A DNA stretch of 42,543 nucleotides from UBA1163 sp049513055. GTDB taxonomy: Bacteria > Desulfobacterota > BSN033 > UBA1163. The notes beneath the pieces were generated by a model, which had not been told where the DNA came from, ran no database searches, and saw only the letters and a list, made by a program, of their open reading frames with translations. This document shows, in pieces, positions 40,625-42,543 of this stretch. The stretch is from assembly GCA_049513055.1 (NCBI GenBank), contig JBEKWN010000034.1:1-42543 (forward strand), read 5' to 3'. How positions within the stretch are numbered: position 1 is the first letter of the stretch; every line of letters begins with the position of its first letter. Made by a program: the position numbers and the translations under genes.

Positions 40625-41089
40625 TTAAACTCTCCTTTTCTTAAAGAAGTTCTTTAAAATTTCAGCACATTCTTTTCCAAGAATACCTCGATCAACTTTC
40701 ACTTTGTGATTCAAACCATTACCATTTAACAACCTTAATTTTGACTCTACTGCCCCAAATTTCGGCTCAAGTGCTCCAAAGATCAATCTCAATATCCTGC
40801 TGTGAACCATTGCGGAAACACACATCGGGCAGGGCTCTACCGTCACATACATCACTGTATCATTCAATCGATAATTTCTTAAAATTTCACCCCCTTTTCG
40901 GAGGACAAGGATCTCTGCATGGGCAGTGGGATCGCTGAGCTCGATGCAACGATTATGATCTTTTGCAAGCACCTGATCTCCTTTCAGTAAAATGGCTCCC
41001 ACCGGAACCTCCCCTCTCTGGCCAGCCTTCTTGGCTTCCTCTAAAGCCACCTTCATATATTTCTCATCAACCATTCTATCTCTTAACAT
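40625..41089 (-). CDS. tadA: tRNA(adenine-34) deaminase TadA
   Basis: Zinc enzyme that converts A34 to inosine in tRNA-Arg(ACG). Of 154 residues: the zinc and catalytic residues are H57-A-E59 and P-C87-PM-C90, in DPTAHAEILVLR and VTVEPCPMCVSAMVHSRI. ATG 41089 has GGAG only 3 bases before it; ATG 41074 is an alternative start that loses five residues. A tRNA-Arg with anticodon ACG, its substrate, begins at the right edge of the window. It lies upstream of the tRNA-Ser genes on the same strand. Confidence 0.92.
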   Translation of the reverse strand: MLRDRMVDEKYMKVALEEAKKAGQRGEVPVGAILLKGDQVLAKDHNRCIELSDPTAHAEILVLRKGGEILRNYRLNDTVMYVTVEPCPMCVSAMVHSRILRLIFGALEPKFGAVESKLRLLNGNGLNHKVKVDRGILGKECAEILKNFFKKRRV

Positions 41090-41247
41090 TGTCTCCTGTT
41101 ATCAAACTAAGAATTTTGTAATGAAATTTTAACAAGAAATACAGGATGAGGCAATAGAAATCCGATTATTTGAAATCCGATTATTCAATTCATTAAGAAT
41201 ATCCAAAATCTAGATCGACAATAGGTAAAAGGAGGTATACATGAATT

Positions 41248-42285
41248 TTATTTTCTCACTGGTTGTATGAAAATCCTCTCTAATTCAAACTTTTCTCCAG
41301 GTGTGGTCATAATGATTAAGGTATCGTCTTGTTTCAGAATATAATCTTCACCTGGATTATAAACCCAACCCTCTTCCCTCTTAATCGCAAGCAAAAGTAT
41401 GTTTGGATACTTTTTTAAGTTCAGGGTTTTAATTGGCTTATTGACAAAGGACTCAGATACTGAAATTTCTTCAATCCGAAGGTTTTTCTCTTTATCTCTC
41501 ATCATGGTATCAAGAAAGGACACAACCGTTGGTCGGATCATCTCCGAGACGATTCTCAAACCACCAATAAAGGAAGGAGAGACAACAGCATCCGCTCCAG
41601 CTATTTTTATCTTTTCCATATTCTTTAAATCATTGCACGCAGCGACTACTTTTACACCCGAGTTGAGGGTCTTCGCCGTTAGGCTGATGACAAGGTTTTC
41701 ATTATCATCTCCTGTTACTGCAAACAATCCATGTGCCTCGCTGATCCCGGCTTTAATCAGGACGTCACTATCTGTAGCATCCCCCTCAACGAACAACTCA
41801 TTCTCCAAACCACCGATAATCCTTTCCACTTTTGCCTTGTCGTTGTCCACGATGACATAAGTTCTTTGGGTGCTGCTAAGTTCTTTTGCAATATAAAACC
41901 CTACACCCTCAACACAGCAAATGATGTAGTGATGTTTCAATTTTCCGATCTCTTTTTCCATCTTCCTCCTCCAAAAAACTTCTTGCAGTCGCCCCTCTAC
42001 CATGAAGGCAGTGACATTTGAAAATAAATAGGCCGCTATACCAATGCCGGAGAAAGCGATGAACATGGTGAATACTCTCCCCATGGGTTTATTGGAGAGA
42101 TCTATGATTTCACCATATCCAATGGTGGTAATGGTAATAACAGTCATGTAAAGGCAATCCACAATGGAATGCCGCCCCTCACTGATAATCGAATAGCCCA
42201 CAGTCCCAATCAGCAAAACGATGGCTAAGGCTGCGAAAAGACCGAGATTTTTTCTAATGAATCGTAAGAGGAACTCTTTTAACAT
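41248..42285 (-). CDS. Two-helix potassium channel with RCK (TrkA-N/TrkA-C) domains
   Basis: Inner-membrane K+ channel, 345 residues. The first helix spans about residues 14-34 (LGLFAALAIVLLIGTVGYSII), then the pore with selectivity filter T54-I-G-Y-G58, then the second helix (VFTMFIAFSGIGIAAYLFSNV). A TrkA-N nucleotide-binding domain and a C-terminal TrkA-C domain follow. The glycine-rich loop expected after HYIIC reads CVEGVG, so two of the usual glycines are Cys and Glu; ligand binding may differ from the NAD-type. No partner gene is adjacent. Confidence 0.88.
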   Translation of the reverse strand: MLKEFLLRFIRKNLGLFAALAIVLLIGTVGYSIISEGRHSIVDCLYMTVITITTIGYGEIIDLSNKPMGRVFTMFIAFSGIGIAAYLFSNVTAFMVEGRLQEVFWRRKMEKEIGKLKHHYIICCVEGVGFYIAKELSSTQRTYVIVDNDKAKVERIIGGLENELFVEGDATDSDVLIKAGISEAHGLFAVTGDDNENLVISLTAKTLNSGVKVVAACNDLKNMEKIKIAGADAVVSPSFIGGLRIVSEMIRPTVVSFLDTMMRDKEKNLRIEEISVSESFVNKPIKTLNLKKYPNILLLAIKREEGWVYNPGEDYILKQDDTLIIMTTPGEKFELERIFIQPVRK

Positions 42286-42494
42286 TTTTTCACGAATAGA
42301 ATATTTCTCTGAAAGACTAAAAACAGGGCAATGATTTTGGGGCCATTTTCATATGTCAATATTAGGTTAATATTCCCCTACATCCTTTCTTATAAATGAC
42401 ACCCGAATATGTGACCTTAAGTTAGTCCTTGAATTATTTATCGGCGTCCTGAACTATGTAAGGTTCAAGACTGCCATGCACCTTACATGGTGTA

Positions 42495-42543
42495 TGGCGC
42501 GCCCAGGGTGATTCGAACACCCGACCTGCGGATTCGTAGTCCG
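42495..42543 (-). tRNA. tRNA-Arg (anticodon ACG), cut by the window edge
   Basis: Minus strand 3' part: CCA at 42495-42497, acceptor TGGGCGC, T arm with TTCGAAT, anticodon loop CTACGAA with anticodon ACG. The 5' part lies beyond 42543. Confidence 0.88.

Noticed and set aside
40188..40657. ORFs of 128 and 64 codons over the tRNA-Ser genes
   Set aside because: They are antisense translations of tRNA-Ser (REGFEPS, RVGFEPT), a well-known false gene type.

Overview
The window looks like chromosome of an anaerobic, Gram-negative, Desulfobacterota-like (former Deltaproteobacteria) bacterium. The grounds are Tat-exported periplasmic [NiFeSe] hydrogenase and FdhAB-type formate dehydrogenase, a pyruvate:ferredoxin oxidoreductase joined to NuoEFG-like subunits, a TatA gene, and many short palindromic intergenic repeats. 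No 16S or ribosomal protein gene is present, so the assignment is inference from gene content.

Layout. 1-5145: an accessory stretch with a secreted beta-helix protein, a Tat-exported nitroreductase-like protein, a coiled-coil protein, a TlpA-like thioredoxin and a small exported protein. 5146-14000: hydrogenase small and large subunits, maturation protease, hypF-hypC-hypD-hypE, and convergent hypB-hypA. 14415-19337: fdhA, fdhB and fdhE. 19563-26373: a metallophosphoesterase-like gene with an in-frame UGA, a B12-binding radical SAM protein, selA, an RluD-type pseudouridine synthase, pgeF, a YggU-family gene and tRNA-Sec. 26411-29748: tatA, folK, two lipoproteins, a transaldolase-like gene and hsp20. 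29810-35915 (minus strand): porG-porD-porA-porB-nuoE-nuoF-nuoG-like. 36103-42543 (mostly minus): recR, an IS30-type remnant, ybaB, dnaX, SRP RNA, two tRNA-Ser genes, tadA, a K+ channel and a partial tRNA-Arg.

The main theme is selenium. Three genes carry an in-frame UGA that must be read through to give the family's full protein: the hydrogenase large subunit (Sec471), formate dehydrogenase (Sec190), and the metallophosphoesterase-like protein (Sec51, in a Cys-Pro-Thr-Sec motif). Each UGA is followed by a small hairpin at the distance and with the loop guanosine expected of a bacterial SECIS. selA and tRNA-Sec(UCA) lie in the same 21-kb interval; selB and selD do not. The first two are known selenoprotein families. 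I do not recognise the third as a described selenoprotein, and its phosphoesterase metal site is degenerate, so a redox role is possible. It is the best candidate here for something undescribed.

Repeats shape the genes around them. A terminal-inverted-repeat element occurs twice; one copy fills the dnaX-ybaB gap exactly and the other supplies the only ordinary start codon seen for pgeF. Another repeat encodes the C-terminus of the pseudouridine synthase. An IS30 remnant splits the usual dnaX-ybaB-recR operon.
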